From Streptosporangium album (GTDB taxonomy: Bacteria > Actinomycetota > Actinomycetes > Streptosporangiales > Streptosporangiaceae): a stretch of 64,000 nucleotides of DNA. Made by a program: the position numbers and the translations under genes. Below are positions 25,166 through 34,119 of this stretch, piece after piece. The DNA lies in contig NZ_JACHJU010000001.1 in the NCBI RefSeq assembly GCF_014203795.1, forward strand, positions 3,844,001-3,908,000, given 5' to 3'. The notes under the pieces were generated by a model, which was given only the letters and a program-made list of their open reading frames with translations, ran no database searches and was not told where the DNA came from. The first letter of the stretch is position 1. Each line of letters starts with the position of its first letter.

Positions 25166-27079
25166 GTGACGGGGACGATCCTTCCGCGAGTTCGCATGGG
25201 GCACGGCGGCGATGCCGACGGGGAGGGCGCGGGCCGTTGCGTGACATCCGGGTCATCCGAGATAGACGTCAGCGTGATCGTGGCCGTCCACAACTGCCGT
25301 CCCTATCTCGACAGATGCCTCACCTCCCTGCTGATCCAGCGGGTCAGCAGGGAGATCGTCGTGGTGGACGACGGGTCCACCGACGGCAGCACCGAGCTGC
25401 TCGACCTCTACGCCTCCCACCACCGCGGCGTCATCCGGGTCATCCGGCAGGAGCACTCCGGCGGCGCCGGCCGTCCCCGTAACGTCGGGATCTCACACGC
25501 GCGCGGCAGATACGTCTTCTTCTGCGACGCCGACGACTACCTCGGTCCCGAGGCGCTGGAGCGGATGCTCGCGATGGCCGACCGCAACGACTCCGACATC
25601 GTCCTCGGGAAGATCGTCGGTCATGACCGCAGGGCGCCGGTCTCGATGTTCCGTCAGAGCGCCGAGCGGGCGCCCCTCGGGGGGAGCGCGGTCTACAACA
25701 GCCTGAGCTGCTTCAAGCTGTTCCGCCGGGAGATGCTGGAGCGCCACGCCATCCGCTTCGACGAGACGCTGCTGGTGGGCGAGGACGTGGTCTTCACCGC
25801 CCACGCCTACTGCCACGCCGGTGTGATCTCGGTGGTCGCCGACTACGACTGCTACCACCTGGTCGACCGGCCCGACGGCAGCAGCATCATGCAGCAGGAC
25901 GGCAGCCGCGACCCGGTCTCCTGGCTACGGATGATCAGGCGGCCGATCGAGCTGGTCGTCGCCCACGTGCGTCCCGGCGCGCTCCGCGACCACCTCCTCC
26001 GCCGCCACTTCCGGCTGGACGCCTTCGGCGCCCTCGGCGTGCCCTTCCTCACGGCGGGTGAGCTCCAGCGCAGGGAGATCGTCGCCGAGGTGGCGGACTT
26101 GTGCGACCGATGGCTGACCGACGGCGTCCGCGCCCGGCTCACCGTCATCGACCGGAACCGGATCGCCGCGCTCCAGGACATCGACCGTCTGGTACGGCTG
26201 GCGCACATCGAGTCGGCCGTGGTGCGCCGGGAGCTCACCGAGCTCCGCTGGGACGGGGAGAACCGGCTGGTCGTCTCCGGCAGGGTCGAGCTGAGCGCGC
26301 TGGAGCAGGAGGGCCGCCCGAAGCTCGTCGCCGGTGGCCTGGCCCTGGTGCTGCGGCTGCGGCACAGCGGCACCGAGCCGCCCCCCGACGTCGTGGTCCC
26401 CGTGACCGGCGACTGCGACGGCTTCACCGGCCTCATAGACGTCGCGGGGCTGCGTTCGGGCGTCTGGGACGTCCAGGTGACCGTCGAGTGCGAGGGGATC
26501 ACCCGGCTCGCGCGGTTCGGCGCCGATCGGGACGGGCGGGTCGCCCAGCCGGTGCCCCGCATGGTCGGCGGTGCCGTCGCCCTGCCCTACTTCACCCGGC
26601 CGCACGGAAATCTCAGCCTCGACGTCGGGGGGCACGTGATGAGCGTGCCCGCCAGCGTGCGGCTGACCCGGACACGCTGGGCGGCCGGCCCACGGCTGAT
26701 GATCGACGGGGAGATCGTCGTCGGCACCGGCACGCCGGGGGCGCACGCCGTACGCCATCTGGTCTGGCGGGAACGCTGGTCGGGGCTGGAGCGGCACGAA
26801 CCGGTCGCGGTCGGGGCCGGAGGCGCGTTCGCGACCCAGCAGATGGTGGGCCGGCTGAGTCCGGGCACCTGGGACGCCTACCTGGAGCTGGATCTCGGGG
26901 GCCCGCCCGCGCGGTTCCGGATCGAGGCGGAGGCGGTGGCGATCGTGCCGCAGCGCACGTGGTGGCGGGGTCTGGTCAGGCGGAGCGTGCGGCCGTACGC
27001 CACGGCGGGGAAGGGCCGGCTCAGCACGGTGGTCCGCACCGCCACGCCCAGGACGTTCGTCAGACGCATTCTCCGTTAA
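25166..27079 (+). CDS. Family 2 glycosyltransferase with C-terminal beta-rich extension
   Basis: 637 aa. The GT-A domain (about 33-250) shows VSVIVAVHNCRPYLDRCLTS, EIVVVDDGSTDGSTELL, GGAGRPRNVGISHARGRYVF and the DxD-type FFCDADDYL, then LLVGEDVVFT (catalytic base region). It would use a nucleotide sugar to extend a surface polymer such as teichoic acid. Residues 350-600 are beta-rich repeats (RLVVSGRVELSALE and similar) like those on teichoic-acid glycosyl/glycerophosphotransferases. No TM segment. GTG start at 25166 has GAGGGG 7 bases upstream; GTG at 25241 is an alternative. Confidence 0.85.
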   Translation: MTGTILPRVRMGHGGDADGEGAGRCVTSGSSEIDVSVIVAVHNCRPYLDRCLTSLLIQRVSREIVVVDDGSTDGSTELLDLYASHHRGVIRVIRQEHSGGAGRPRNVGISHARGRYVFFCDADDYLGPEALERMLAMADRNDSDIVLGKIVGHDRRAPVSMFRQSAERAPLGGSAVYNSLSCFKLFRREMLERHAIRFDETLLVGEDVVFTAHAYCHAGVISVVADYDCYHLVDRPDGSSIMQQDGSRDPVSWLRMIRRPIELVVAHVRPGALRDHLLRRHFRLDAFGALGVPFLTAGELQRREIVAEVADLCDRWLTDGVRARLTVIDRNRIAALQDIDRLVRLAHIESAVVRRELTELRWDGENRLVVSGRVELSALEQEGRPKLVAGGLALVLRLRHSGTEPPPDVVVPVTGDCDGFTGLIDVAGLRSGVWDVQVTVECEGITRLARFGADRDGRVAQPVPRMVGGAVALPYFTRPHGNLSLDVGGHVMSVPASVRLTRTRWAAGPRLMIDGEIVVGTGTPGAHAVRHLVWRERWSGLERHEPVAVGAGGAFATQQMVGRLSPGTWDAYLELDLGGPPARFRIEAEAVAIVPQRTWWRGLVRRSVRPYATAGKGRLSTVVRTATPRTFVRRILR

Positions 27080-27089
27080 TGCCACTTTA

Positions 27090-27117
27090 TTGCAACTACA
27101 AGCTAATGGCCTAAAGT
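27090..27117 (+). promoter_or_regulatory. Sigma-70-type promoter of the cbiMQO operon
   Basis: TTGCAA (27090-27095), a 16-base spacer and TAAAGT (27112-27117) form a good housekeeping promoter in an AT-rich pocket, 31 bases before the GTG. The TTGCAACTACAAGC overlap could also hold a metal-regulator site, but no clear palindrome is present. There is no room for a cobalamin riboswitch. Confidence 0.6.
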
Positions 27118-27148
27118 AGGGGGCGATTCCGCACTTCGGAGGCTTGTC

Positions 27149-28168
27149 GTGCACGTACCCGATGGTTTCTTCAACGCTGCCGTCTCGATCTCAGCCGGGG
27201 CCGTCGCGGCGGCCGGCGTCGCGGTATGCCTGCGCGGCGCCCGCCGCGAGCTCGACGACCGGACCGCCCCCATGGCGGGTCTGGTGGCCGCCTTCATCTT
27301 CGCCGTCCAGATGCTCAACTTCCCGGTCGCCGCGGGCACCAGCGGGCATCTCCTCGGCGGCACGCTCGCCGCGATCCTCGTCGGGCCGTACACAGCCGTG
27401 TTGTGCGTGGCCGTGGTCCTGCTCGTGCAGGGCTTCTTCTTCGCCGACGGCGGCCTGACCGCGCTGGGCATCAACATCACGCTCATGGGCATCGTCGCCA
27501 TCGTGGTCGGCTGGGCCGCCTTCCGCCTGATCACCCGGGCGGTGAGGAGCAGGGGCGCCGTCGTCGCGGCCTCGTTCGTCGCGGCCCTGATCTCGGTGCC
27601 CGCCGCGGCGCTGGCCTTCACGCTGCTGTTCTGGATCGGGGGCACCGCACCCATCGAGGTCGGCACGGTCGCCGCCGCGATGGGCGGCGTGCACGTGCTC
27701 ATCGGCATCGGTGAGGGCCTGATCACCGCGGTCACCGTCAGCACCGTGCTCGCGATCCGCCCTGACCTGGTGTACGGCGCGCGGGGACTGGCCACCCCGC
27801 TGGTGCTGCGCGGTCCCGGCGGCGACACCGAGGTGACCCCGGAGGCCCCGGCTCCGATCGCCCCGCGGCGCCTCGGCTGGTTCCTGCCGGCCGGCATCGT
27901 GGTGGCGGCCCTGCTGGCGGGGATCGTCAGCTTCTACGCCTCCTCCTCGCCCGACGGCCTGGAGCGGGTCGCGACGGACAAGGGCTTCAGCGGCCAGGCC
28001 ACCGACCACGCCCTGGGCGAGCAGCCGCTCGCCGACTACGGCGACGCGGGCGGCATCCCGGTCGGCGTGGCCGGCCTGATCGGGGTCGGGGTGACCCTCG
28101 GGGTCGGCGGCGGGCTGTTCTTCTCGGTGCGCCGTCGCACCAGGGGCAGGGACGAGGTCACGGTCTAG
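27149..28168 (+). CDS. cbiM: Cobalt/nickel ECF transporter substrate-binding membrane protein, CbiM-CbiN/PDGLE fusion
   Basis: 339 aa. The N-terminus MHVPDGF is the CbiM/NikM metal-binding start (Met1-His2 plus a later His, GTSGHLLGG), and seven or so TM helices follow. After about residue 220 comes a linker, one TM helix, the SSSPDGLERVA motif of the PDGLE/CbiN-like domain and a last TM helix. This is the S component that captures Ni2+ or Co2+. The fused second subunit is like NikMN. The first gene of a three-gene operon; its TAG overlaps the GTG of cbiQ by one base. Confidence 0.9.
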   Translation: MHVPDGFFNAAVSISAGAVAAAGVAVCLRGARRELDDRTAPMAGLVAAFIFAVQMLNFPVAAGTSGHLLGGTLAAILVGPYTAVLCVAVVLLVQGFFFADGGLTALGINITLMGIVAIVVGWAAFRLITRAVRSRGAVVAASFVAALISVPAAALAFTLLFWIGGTAPIEVGTVAAAMGGVHVLIGIGEGLITAVTVSTVLAIRPDLVYGARGLATPLVLRGPGGDTEVTPEAPAPIAPRRLGWFLPAGIVVAALLAGIVSFYASSSPDGLERVATDKGFSGQATDHALGEQPLADYGDAGGIPVGVAGLIGVGVTLGVGGGLFFSVRRRTRGRDEVTV

Positions 28169-28932
28169 TGGGTTCGGGTCACCACCACCAGCTCTACCGG
28201 CCGGGCGACACACCCGTCCACCGGCTGCCGCCCCAGTGCAAGCTGGTGGCGGTGGCCTGCTTCGCCCTGGTGGTCGTGGCCACCCCCCGCGAGTGGTTCT
28301 GGGCGTTCGGGCTCTACGCCCTGCTCCTGGCGGCCGCGGCGTCCTCCGCACGGCTCCCTCCGGCGTTCCTGCTCCGCCGGATGGCGGTCGAGATCCCATT
28401 CGTGATCTTCGCCGTGGCGCTGCCGTTCATCGGGTCCGGCGAGCGCGTGCCGTTCCTGGGACTGTCGTTCAGCGTCGCGGGCCTGTGGGCCGCCTGGAAC
28501 ATCCTGGCCAAGGCCACTCTGGGGGTGCTCGCTAGCGTCCTGCTGGCGGCCACCACCGAGCCCCGCCTGATGCTGCTGGGCGCGCAGCGGCTCAGGCTGC
28601 CGCCGCTGCTGGTGCAGATCGCGATGTTCATGCTCCGCTACATGGACGTGATCATGGATGAGATGCGCCGGATGCGGGTGGCCAGAGAGTCGCGGGGGTT
28701 CGTGGCCAGGGACGTCCGGCACATCCCGGTGATCGCACAATCGGCGGGCGCGCTGTTCATCCGCTCCTACGAGCGGGGCGAGCGGGTGCACCTGGCGATG
28801 CTCAGCCGTGGCTACACCGGCTCGATGCCGGTCATCCAGGACCTGTCCGCCTCGTCGCGCCAGTGGCTGGTCGCCGGTATGTTGCCGGGCGCGGCGCTCG
28901 TGGTGCTGCTCGGAACCTGGGGGTTGGCATGA
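28168..28932 (+). CDS. cbiQ: ECF transporter T component CbiQ
   Basis: 254 aa. Several TM helices, and in the cytoplasmic coupling region the Ala-Arg-Gly-type motifs MRVARESRGFVARDV and LAMLSRGYTGSMP (the xRG signatures that hold the ATPases). It links the metal-binding CbiM to the ATPase CbiO. Read in one transcript with both neighbours: it starts within the cbiM stop and ends in an ATGA overlap with cbiO. Confidence 0.9.
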   Translation: MGSGHHHQLYRPGDTPVHRLPPQCKLVAVACFALVVVATPREWFWAFGLYALLLAAAASSARLPPAFLLRRMAVEIPFVIFAVALPFIGSGERVPFLGLSFSVAGLWAAWNILAKATLGVLASVLLAATTEPRLMLLGAQRLRLPPLLVQIAMFMLRYMDVIMDEMRRMRVARESRGFVARDVRHIPVIAQSAGALFIRSYERGERVHLAMLSRGYTGSMPVIQDLSASSRQWLVAGMLPGAALVVLLGTWGLA

Positions 28933-29663
28933 CGACACCGTCTCTTGAGGTGCGCCGTCTGGCGTATGCCTATCCGGACGGCACGCAGGCGCTGTTCGGC
29001 GTGGACTTCACGATCGGGCGAGGGGAACGGGTGGCGCTGCTCGGGCCGAACGGCGCGGGCAAGACGACACTGGTGATGCATCTCAACGGCATCCTGGCCG
29101 CCGGGCACGGGACGGTCGCGGTGGCCGGGCTGCCGGTGGCGAAGGACTCGCTCAGGGAGATCCGCAGGCGGGTCGGGCTCGTCTTCCAGGACCCCGACGA
29201 CCAGCTCTTCATGCCGACGGTCCGGGAGGACGTGGCCTTCGGCCCGGCCAACCTCGGGATCGGGGGAGAGGAGCTCCAGCGCCGGGTCAAGGACGCGCTG
29301 GACCAGGTGGGCATGCTGGAGGCGGTCGACCGGCCCCCGCACCACCTGTCCTTCGGCCAGCGCCGCCGGGTGGCGGTGGCGACCGTGCTGGCCATGGAGC
29401 CGGAGATCCTGGTGCTGGACGAGCCCTCGTCGAACCTGGACCCCGCCTCCCGCCGCGAGCTCGCCGACATCCTGCGGAGCCTCGACGTGACCGTGCTGAT
29501 GGTCACCCACGACCTGCCCTACGCCCTGGAGCTGTGCGACCGCGCGCTCGTCCTCTCCGGAGGCGTGATCGCCGCCGACGGGCCGACCCGGGACATCCTC
29601 GCCGACGCCGACCTTCTCGCCGCCCACCGGCTCGAACTGCCGTACGGCTTCGCCCTGCCGTGA
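28929..29663 (+). CDS. cbiO: ECF transporter ATPase CbiO
   Basis: 244 aa. Walker A GPNGAGKTT (39-47), Q-loop VGLVFQDPDDQLFMPTVRED, signature LSFGQRRRVAVATVLAMEPE (F replacing the usual second-position G), Walker B ILVLDEPSSNLDP and the switch His MVTHDLPYALELCD. It powers the Co/Ni uptake complex. The start is fixed by the ATGA overlap with cbiQ. Confidence 0.92.
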   Translation: MTTPSLEVRRLAYAYPDGTQALFGVDFTIGRGERVALLGPNGAGKTTLVMHLNGILAAGHGTVAVAGLPVAKDSLREIRRRVGLVFQDPDDQLFMPTVREDVAFGPANLGIGGEELQRRVKDALDQVGMLEAVDRPPHHLSFGQRRRVAVATVLAMEPEILVLDEPSSNLDPASRRELADILRSLDVTVLMVTHDLPYALELCDRALVLSGGVIAADGPTRDILADADLLAAHRLELPYGFALP

Positions 29664-29835
29664 CGGGGCCCGCCCCCCGGAGCGCGCGACGCGGCGGGGC
29701 CGGGTGGGCCCATCGGGGATTTGCCGCACTTCTGACACACCCTCCCGATCCAGATAAATGATCGTCGGCCACATGACCTCACATACGGGAATGGACAAGT
29801 AAAGTAGGGCTGCCTCATGGGCGCGAGGAGGACTG

Positions 29836-30174
29836 ATGAAGCTACGGCTGGCTCGCCGCGCCGTTGGTGACGCCGTGGTGGTCGCCGTCGAAGGCGAGCT
29901 CGATCTGTTCACCGCCCCGTTCCTCCGCGATGAGGTCCGTGACGCGATCAAGCTCGACAGCGCCAGGCTGGTCCTCGACCTCACCGCCCTGTCGTTCATG
30001 GACTCCAGCGGCCTGTCCGTGCTGATCGAGGCATGGCGGCTGGCCACGGCGGAGGGCGGCGGGGTCTGCCTGGCCGCACCCCAGGGGCCGGTGGCCCGGA
30101 TCCTGCGCACGACCGGGCTGGACCGGCGGATAAAGGTCTACCCCGACGTCGGCAGCGCCGTCGGGGAGATCTGA
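29836..30174 (+). CDS. STAS-domain anti-sigma factor antagonist
   Basis: 112 aa, a single STAS domain. GELDLFTAPFLRDEVRDAI and RLVLDLTALSFMDSSGLSVL carry the phosphorylatable serine (Ser57 or Ser58 in DSSG) that a partner kinase would modify. Such proteins release sigma factors from HATPase-type anti-sigma factors. No kinase gene is adjacent; the SpoIIE/HATPase protein at 45628-47853 is a possible functional partner. A GAGGAGG site precedes the ATG. Confidence 0.88.
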   Translation: MKLRLARRAVGDAVVVAVEGELDLFTAPFLRDEVRDAIKLDSARLVLDLTALSFMDSSGLSVLIEAWRLATAEGGGVCLAAPQGPVARILRTTGLDRRIKVYPDVGSAVGEI

Positions 30175-30244
30175 CCCCCAGCCGTGGGGCAGATTTGGCC
30201 CACCCGAGTAGAACTTCATTCGGTGTCCGCGTTAAAGTCCGCTC

Positions 30245-31018
30245 ATGGACCTGAACGGAGCAGCAGCAATCATCTCGGGCGGTGCCAGTGGTCTCGGTGA
30301 GGCCACGGCCCGCGACCTCGCCGCCCACGGCGTCACCGTGGTCATCGCCGACCTCAACGAGGAGCGCGGCAAGTCAATCGCCGACGAGCTCGGCGGCGTC
30401 TTCGTCAAGACCGACGTCTCCGACGAGGAGCAGGTGCAGGCGGCCGTGGACGCGGCCGTGGCGACAGGCAAGCCGCTGCGCGTCGTGGTGAACAGCGCGG
30501 GCATCGGCTGGGCCACCCGCACGGTGAACCGCGACGGCTCGCCGCACGACCTGGCCTCCTACCGCAAGGTCATCGAGATCAACCTGATCGGCACCTTCAA
30601 CCTCATGCGCATCGGCGCCGCGGCGGTCGCCAAGACCGAGCCGGTCGACGCGGACGGCCAGCGCGGCGTGGTCATCAACACCGCCTCCGTGGCGGCGCTG
30701 GAGGGCCAGATCGGCCAGGTCGCCTACTCGGCGTCCAAGGGCGGCATCGTCGGCATGACCGTCCCGGCCGCCCGTGACCTGGCGGCCGTCGGCATCCGCG
30801 TCAACACGGTCTGCCCGGGCATCATCGACACCCCCATCTACGGCTTCTCGCCCAACGCCGAGGAGTTCAAGGCCAAGCTGGTGGCGCCGGTGGTCTTCCC
30901 CAAGCGCATGGGACAGGCCGCGGAGTTCGCCCACCTGGTCCGGTCGCTGATCGAGAACGACTACATGAACGCCGAGACCGTCCGTTTCGACGGCGGCATC
31001 CGCTTCCAGCCCAAGTAG
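30245..31018 (+). CDS. SDR-family 3-hydroxyacyl-CoA dehydrogenase-like oxidoreductase
   Basis: 257 aa. Rossmann motif [20 protein letters not shown], the NNAG-equivalent [10 protein letters not shown], catalytic YSASK, and [15 protein letters not shown] after it. Similar in layout to HSD17B10-type 2-methyl-3-hydroxyacyl-CoA dehydrogenases, using NAD(H). The ATG follows TTAAAGT by only 6 bases, so the message may be leaderless. The crotonase gene begins 9 bases downstream; together they could serve fatty- or branched-acyl-CoA oxidation. Confidence 0.85.
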   Translation: MDLNGAAAIISGGASGLGEATARDLAAHGVTVVIADLNEERGKSIADELGGVFVKTDVSDEEQVQAAVDAAVATGKPLRVVVNSAGIGWATRTVNRDGSPHDLASYRKVIEINLIGTFNLMRIGAAAVAKTEPVDADGQRGVVINTASVAALEGQIGQVAYSASKGGIVGMTVPAARDLAAVGIRVNTVCPGIIDTPIYGFSPNAEEFKAKLVAPVVFPKRMGQAAEFAHLVRSLIENDYMNAETVRFDGGIRFQPK

Positions 31019-31027
31019 GAGTCATCG

Positions 31028-31792
31028 GTGTCTGACGAGGTTCTGGTCGAAGTCGACGACGGTGTCGCCGTCATCACGATCAACCGCCCCCAGGCGAGAA
31101 ACGCCGTCAACGGCGCGGTCGCCCGGGGCATCGCCGCGGCGCTGGACGAGCTGGAGGAGCGAAAGGACGTCTCGGCCTACGTCCTCACCGGCGCCGGCGG
31201 CACCTTCTGCGCCGGCATGGATCTGAAGGGCTTCCTGACCGGCGACTTCCCCGTCGTCGAGGGAAGGGGCTTCGGCGGCATCGTCGAGGCGCCCCCGAAG
31301 AAGCCGATCATCGCCGCGATCGAGGGCTATGCCCTGGCCGGCGGCTGCGAGCTGGCGCTGGCCTGCGACATCATCGTCGCCTCCGAGTCGGCCACGTTCG
31401 GGCTGCCCGAGCCCAAGCGGGGCCTGGTCGCGGGGGCGGGCGGCATCATGCGGCTGCCGCAGCGCATCCCGTACCACATCGCGATGGAGATCGCCCTGAC
31501 CGGTGACCACTTCCCGGCCTCCCGGCTGCACGAGGTGGGCCTGGTCAACCACGTCACGCCCGCGGGCGAGGCGCTGGCCAGGGCGCTCGAACTCGCGAAG
31601 AGGATCGCGGCGAACGCCCCGCTGGCGCTCGCCGCGACCAAGCGCGTGATCGTCGAGTCCGCCGACTGGAGCAGGGACGAGATGTTCGCCAGGCAGGGCG
31701 AGATCATCAACCCGGTGTTCGGTTCCAAGGACGCCATGGAGGGGGCGGCGGCCTTCGCCGAGAAGCGCGCCCCGCAGTGGAGGGGCGAGTAG
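31028..31792 (+). CDS. Enoyl-CoA hydratase/isomerase (crotonase) family protein
   Basis: 254 aa. VAVITINRPQARNAVNGAVA, the oxyanion-hole segment GTFCAGMDLKGF and AIEGYALAGGCELALACDII, then FGLPEPKRGLVAGAGGIMRL. The acidic residue of the second catalytic position lies in GLPEPKRG. It should hydrate or isomerise enoyl-CoA esters in the cytosol. GTG start; second gene of an SDR-crotonase operon. A fourfold 18-bp repeat starts directly at its stop codon. Confidence 0.88.
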   Translation: MSDEVLVEVDDGVAVITINRPQARNAVNGAVARGIAAALDELEERKDVSAYVLTGAGGTFCAGMDLKGFLTGDFPVVEGRGFGGIVEAPPKKPIIAAIEGYALAGGCELALACDIIVASESATFGLPEPKRGLVAGAGGIMRLPQRIPYHIAMEIALTGDHFPASRLHEVGLVNHVTPAGEALARALELAKRIAANAPLALAATKRVIVESADWSRDEMFARQGEIINPVFGSKDAMEGAAAFAEKRAPQWRGE

Positions 31793-31864
31793 CCGTTCCT
31801 TGAGCGGGAGCCGTTCCTTGAGCGGGAGCCGTTCCTTGAGCGGGAGCCGTTCCTTGAGCGGGAT
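31793..31864 (+). repeat. Four tandem 18-bp repeats
   Basis: CCGTTCCTTGAGCGGGAG is repeated at 31793, 31811, 31829 and 31847 without change except the last base. It begins at the base after the crotonase TAG. There are no spacers and no dyad symmetry, so it is a small minisatellite and not CRISPR. Confidence 0.95.
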
Positions 31865-31895
31865 CGCCCCGGCGGCCCCGGTGGTAACAGGTTGG

Positions 31896-31931
31896 GTGCC
31901 GGACGTGATTCCGTAAGGACACGTCCGGCAC
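31896..31931 (+). terminator. Terminator after SDR-crotonase operon
   Basis: GTGCCGGACGT (31896-31906) and ACGTCCGGCAC (31921-31931) form a perfect 11-bp stem with a 14-base loop between the crotonase and rhomboid genes. Confidence 0.65.
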
Positions 31932-32024
31932 ATTCATGGCCAAGAGTGCGTACGGTAAAGGTGTGGACGAGTGCGGCGGGGGCACTTGCCGTCCACGCGA
32001 CCGCTCCGAGGGCCAGGAGATTCG

Positions 32025-32684
32025 ATGAACGACTACGCGACCCGGACCACTCCGACGAAGCGGTCCGTCGGCGCGCTTTTCAAACGCAGGGCCGGCAACC
32101 TGGCGGCCGGTGCCGCGGGGGCCGCGATGCTCATCATCGTCCTGGTCGCCGGCATGTGGGTCATCGAGGTCGCCGACTACGTGCTGCCCGCCGACTTCGA
32201 CTCCTACGGCATCAGGTCGTGGAACCCCGAAGGCCTGACCGGCATCTTCCTCGCCCCGTTCCTGCACGCGGGCTTCGGCCACCTGATGGCCAACTCGCTG
32301 CCGCTGCTGATCCTCGGCTTCCTCGCCGCGCTGCGCGGGATCGGCCGCTTCCTGGCCGCCAGCCTGATCATCATCGTCGTCAGCGGCCTGGGTGTCTGGT
32401 TCACCAGTTCGCCGACCACCGTCACGGTCGGCGCGAGCGGGCTGGTGTTCGGCTACTTCGGCTTCGTTGTCGCCCGGGGCCTGTTCGACCGCCGGGCCCT
32501 GGACATCGTGATCGGTATCGGTGTCGCGGTGGCGTACTACTCGATCATCTGGGGTGTGCTTCCGGGTGAGGCCGGCATCTCCTGGCAGGGGCACCTGTTC
32601 GGGCTGGTCGGCGGGATCGTGGCGGCCTGGGTGCTGCGCCGCAGGCGTCAGGCCGCCGTCCCCGCGTCACCGTCTCCGATGTGA
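32025..32684 (+). CDS. Rhomboid-family intramembrane serine protease
   Basis: 219 aa, six predicted TM helices. LHAGFGHLMANSLPLLILGF supplies the His-Asn motif, GASGLVFGYFGF the catalytic Ser138 and WQGHLFGLVGG the catalytic His190, all in the expected order. It would cleave TM helices of substrate proteins in the cytoplasmic membrane. The ATG at 32025 has CCAGGAGA upstream. The last 60 or so codons (32484-32665) are duplicated almost exactly at 35439-35620. Confidence 0.9.
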   Translation: MNDYATRTTPTKRSVGALFKRRAGNLAAGAAGAAMLIIVLVAGMWVIEVADYVLPADFDSYGIRSWNPEGLTGIFLAPFLHAGFGHLMANSLPLLILGFLAALRGIGRFLAASLIIIVVSGLGVWFTSSPTTVTVGASGLVFGYFGFVVARGLFDRRALDIVIGIGVAVAYYSIIWGVLPGEAGISWQGHLFGLVGGIVAAWVLRRRRQAAVPASPSPM

Positions 32685-32894
32685 CACAGCCGATGGAGTC
32701 GTCGCCGGTCGCCGTCTGGGTGTAGGGGTCGTTGCCCATCTGGTCGTCATGATCCCCTTACGGCCGACCGGCGCGCGCCCGTCGTGCCCGTCTCGCGTTG
32801 AGCCTCCTCAGCGACCACTGAGCCGCGTTCCTGACCAGCTCGTGGATCTGCTCCGTCAGGTGAAAGTCCCCGTTCTGGTGGTGTGCTCCTCCCA

Positions 32895-32934
32895 AGCCGC
32901 GATCTCGGGGCTTCCCCGGCCCGGGATCGCGGCT
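32895..32934. terminator. Complex hairpin between convergent rhomboid and secreted-protein genes
   Basis: AGCCGCGATC (32895-32904) pairs with GATCGCGGCT (32925-32934), and the loop itself contains CGGGG-CTT-CCCCG. It sits between converging genes and could end transcription from both sides. Confidence 0.6.
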
Positions 32935-32964
32935 GCCCCTTGATGGGAGGGCGTGGACCGATGG

Positions 32965-33906
32965 CTACGGGAGAGCGGGGACCGATGGCTTGTCGTCGGT
33001 CCAGCCGACCTGGAGCACGGTCGTGGTCGTGGTCCTGCTCGGGAACGGCTTGCCGTTGAGCGTGGTCGTCAGGTCGCTGGCCAGCAGCACCATCGCGTCG
33101 GTGTCGACGATCACCTCGGTCTTGTCCGTGTAGGTGTCCTTCTTCTGGCGGGTCTGCCCGTGGTCGATGGACAGGCCCTCGCCGGTCCTGCCCCGGGCGT
33201 CCTTGACCTTCCCCAGCGAACGGACGCCGGGCATCGTCGACAGCGCCTGGTACGCCGCGGTACGGACCTCCTTCGGCACCGGAAGCTTGTGCAGCAGTGA
33301 GGACAACGTGTACGTCAGGTAGCCGTCGACGGCGCCGTCGGGAGTCTTCGCGACTCGCGCGGCCTCCCCGAGCCAGGTCTTCAACCTGGCCGGGTCCGCG
33401 GGCAGCCGCTGCAGCTCCTCATACGTCAGCCGCTGTTCGTCCAGGAAGAACGTGGTGACCGGGAGGCCCTTCGCGCCCCTCACGGGGCCGACCCTGCCCT
33501 TGTCCGGTTCGGTGGACAGGGACACGACCGTGCCCTCCGCCGTGCGGTTCCACTTGGCCGGGGAGCCGTCGCGGCGCCACGCCTTCTCATCCGCCGGGCT
33601 CTTCGGGCGCACCCCCAGCGGGCGATAGCCGAACCAGGCCCTGCCGTCGGGCGAGGCCCACTCCTCCACGAGCTCCTGCTCCTCCATCCAGTAGCGGTTC
33701 GCGCCGTGCCCGAGCTGCCGGGGATGGGTCGTCTTCGACAGCGTCCTCGTGTGCCAGTAAGCGCCTTCCGCCGGAGCCGTCACCGACCGGGTGGCGGCCA
33801 CGAGCCTCAGATCCGGCATGTCCGGCGGGCCCGACAGGGTGATGACACCCGCCGCGGCCAGCCCGAGCGCGATCAGCGGCCGGAGCGGTGTGGTCACGAA
33901 TTTCAT
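32965..33906 (-). CDS. CU044_5270-type exported protein of an ECF module
   Basis: 313 aa from the ATG at 33906, with GGAGGAA 5 bases upstream; the longer frame lacks such a site. N-terminal signal or anchor (TTPLRPLIALGLAAAGVITL), then an exported domain with YWHTRTLSKTTHP, EEWASPDGRAWFGYRPLG and ATGNP-like C-terminal beta strands, as in proteins called CU044_5270 in Streptosporangium relatives. Function unknown. It is divergent from the sigma factor gene, and a 23-bp box upstream matches the box before that sigma gene, so it is a likely regulon member. Confidence 0.7.
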   Translation of the reverse strand: MKFVTTPLRPLIALGLAAAGVITLSGPPDMPDLRLVAATRSVTAPAEGAYWHTRTLSKTTHPRQLGHGANRYWMEEQELVEEWASPDGRAWFGYRPLGVRPKSPADEKAWRRDGSPAKWNRTAEGTVVSLSTEPDKGRVGPVRGAKGLPVTTFFLDEQRLTYEELQRLPADPARLKTWLGEAARVAKTPDGAVDGYLTYTLSSLLHKLPVPKEVRTAAYQALSTMPGVRSLGKVKDARGRTGEGLSIDHGQTRQKKDTYTDKTEVIVDTDAMVLLASDLTTTLNGKPFPSRTTTTTVLQVGWTDDKPSVPALP

Positions 33907-33927
33907 CTGCTTCCTCCAGATGTCCCG

Positions 33928-33950
33928 TTTCATGACCCCAAATACGCCTG
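33928..33950 (-). promoter_or_regulatory. ECF-type promoter box before the CU044_5270-like gene
   Basis: Read on the minus strand, this 23-bp block (GGCGTATT then GGGGTCATGAAA) matches 34083-34105 on the plus strand with one mismatch. It lies 22 bases before the ATG. The pair probably represents promoters recognised by the adjacent sigma factor. Confidence 0.55.
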
Positions 33951-34082
33951 GGCCGTCCGAAAGGTTGCCCGCGGGCGGCCGGTGATCCGAGCAGTGTGAG
34001 AGTTTCGCGGCCTTCATCGCGAATTGGCTGATTCAACCGAATCTCCAGCGGTTCGCGGATGCGGGCAACGCTCGGCGCGGCT

Positions 34083-34105
34083 CAGGCGTATTAGGGGTCA
34101 TGAAA
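34083..34105 (+). promoter_or_regulatory. ECF-type promoter box before the sigma factor gene
   Basis: The same 23-bp block as 33928-33950 (one mismatch), 15 bases before the GTG of the sigma factor. Autoregulation is the natural reading. Confidence 0.55.
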
Positions 34106-34119
34106 TTGGACGGACAGGC

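Noticed and set aside
27080..27148. Cobalamin riboswitch before the cbiM operon
   Set aside because: Only 31 bases separate the promoter from the start codon and no B12-box sequence is seen.
31793..31864. Possible CRISPR array
   Set aside because: The 18-bp units are directly contiguous with no spacers and no dyad, and no cas gene is nearby.
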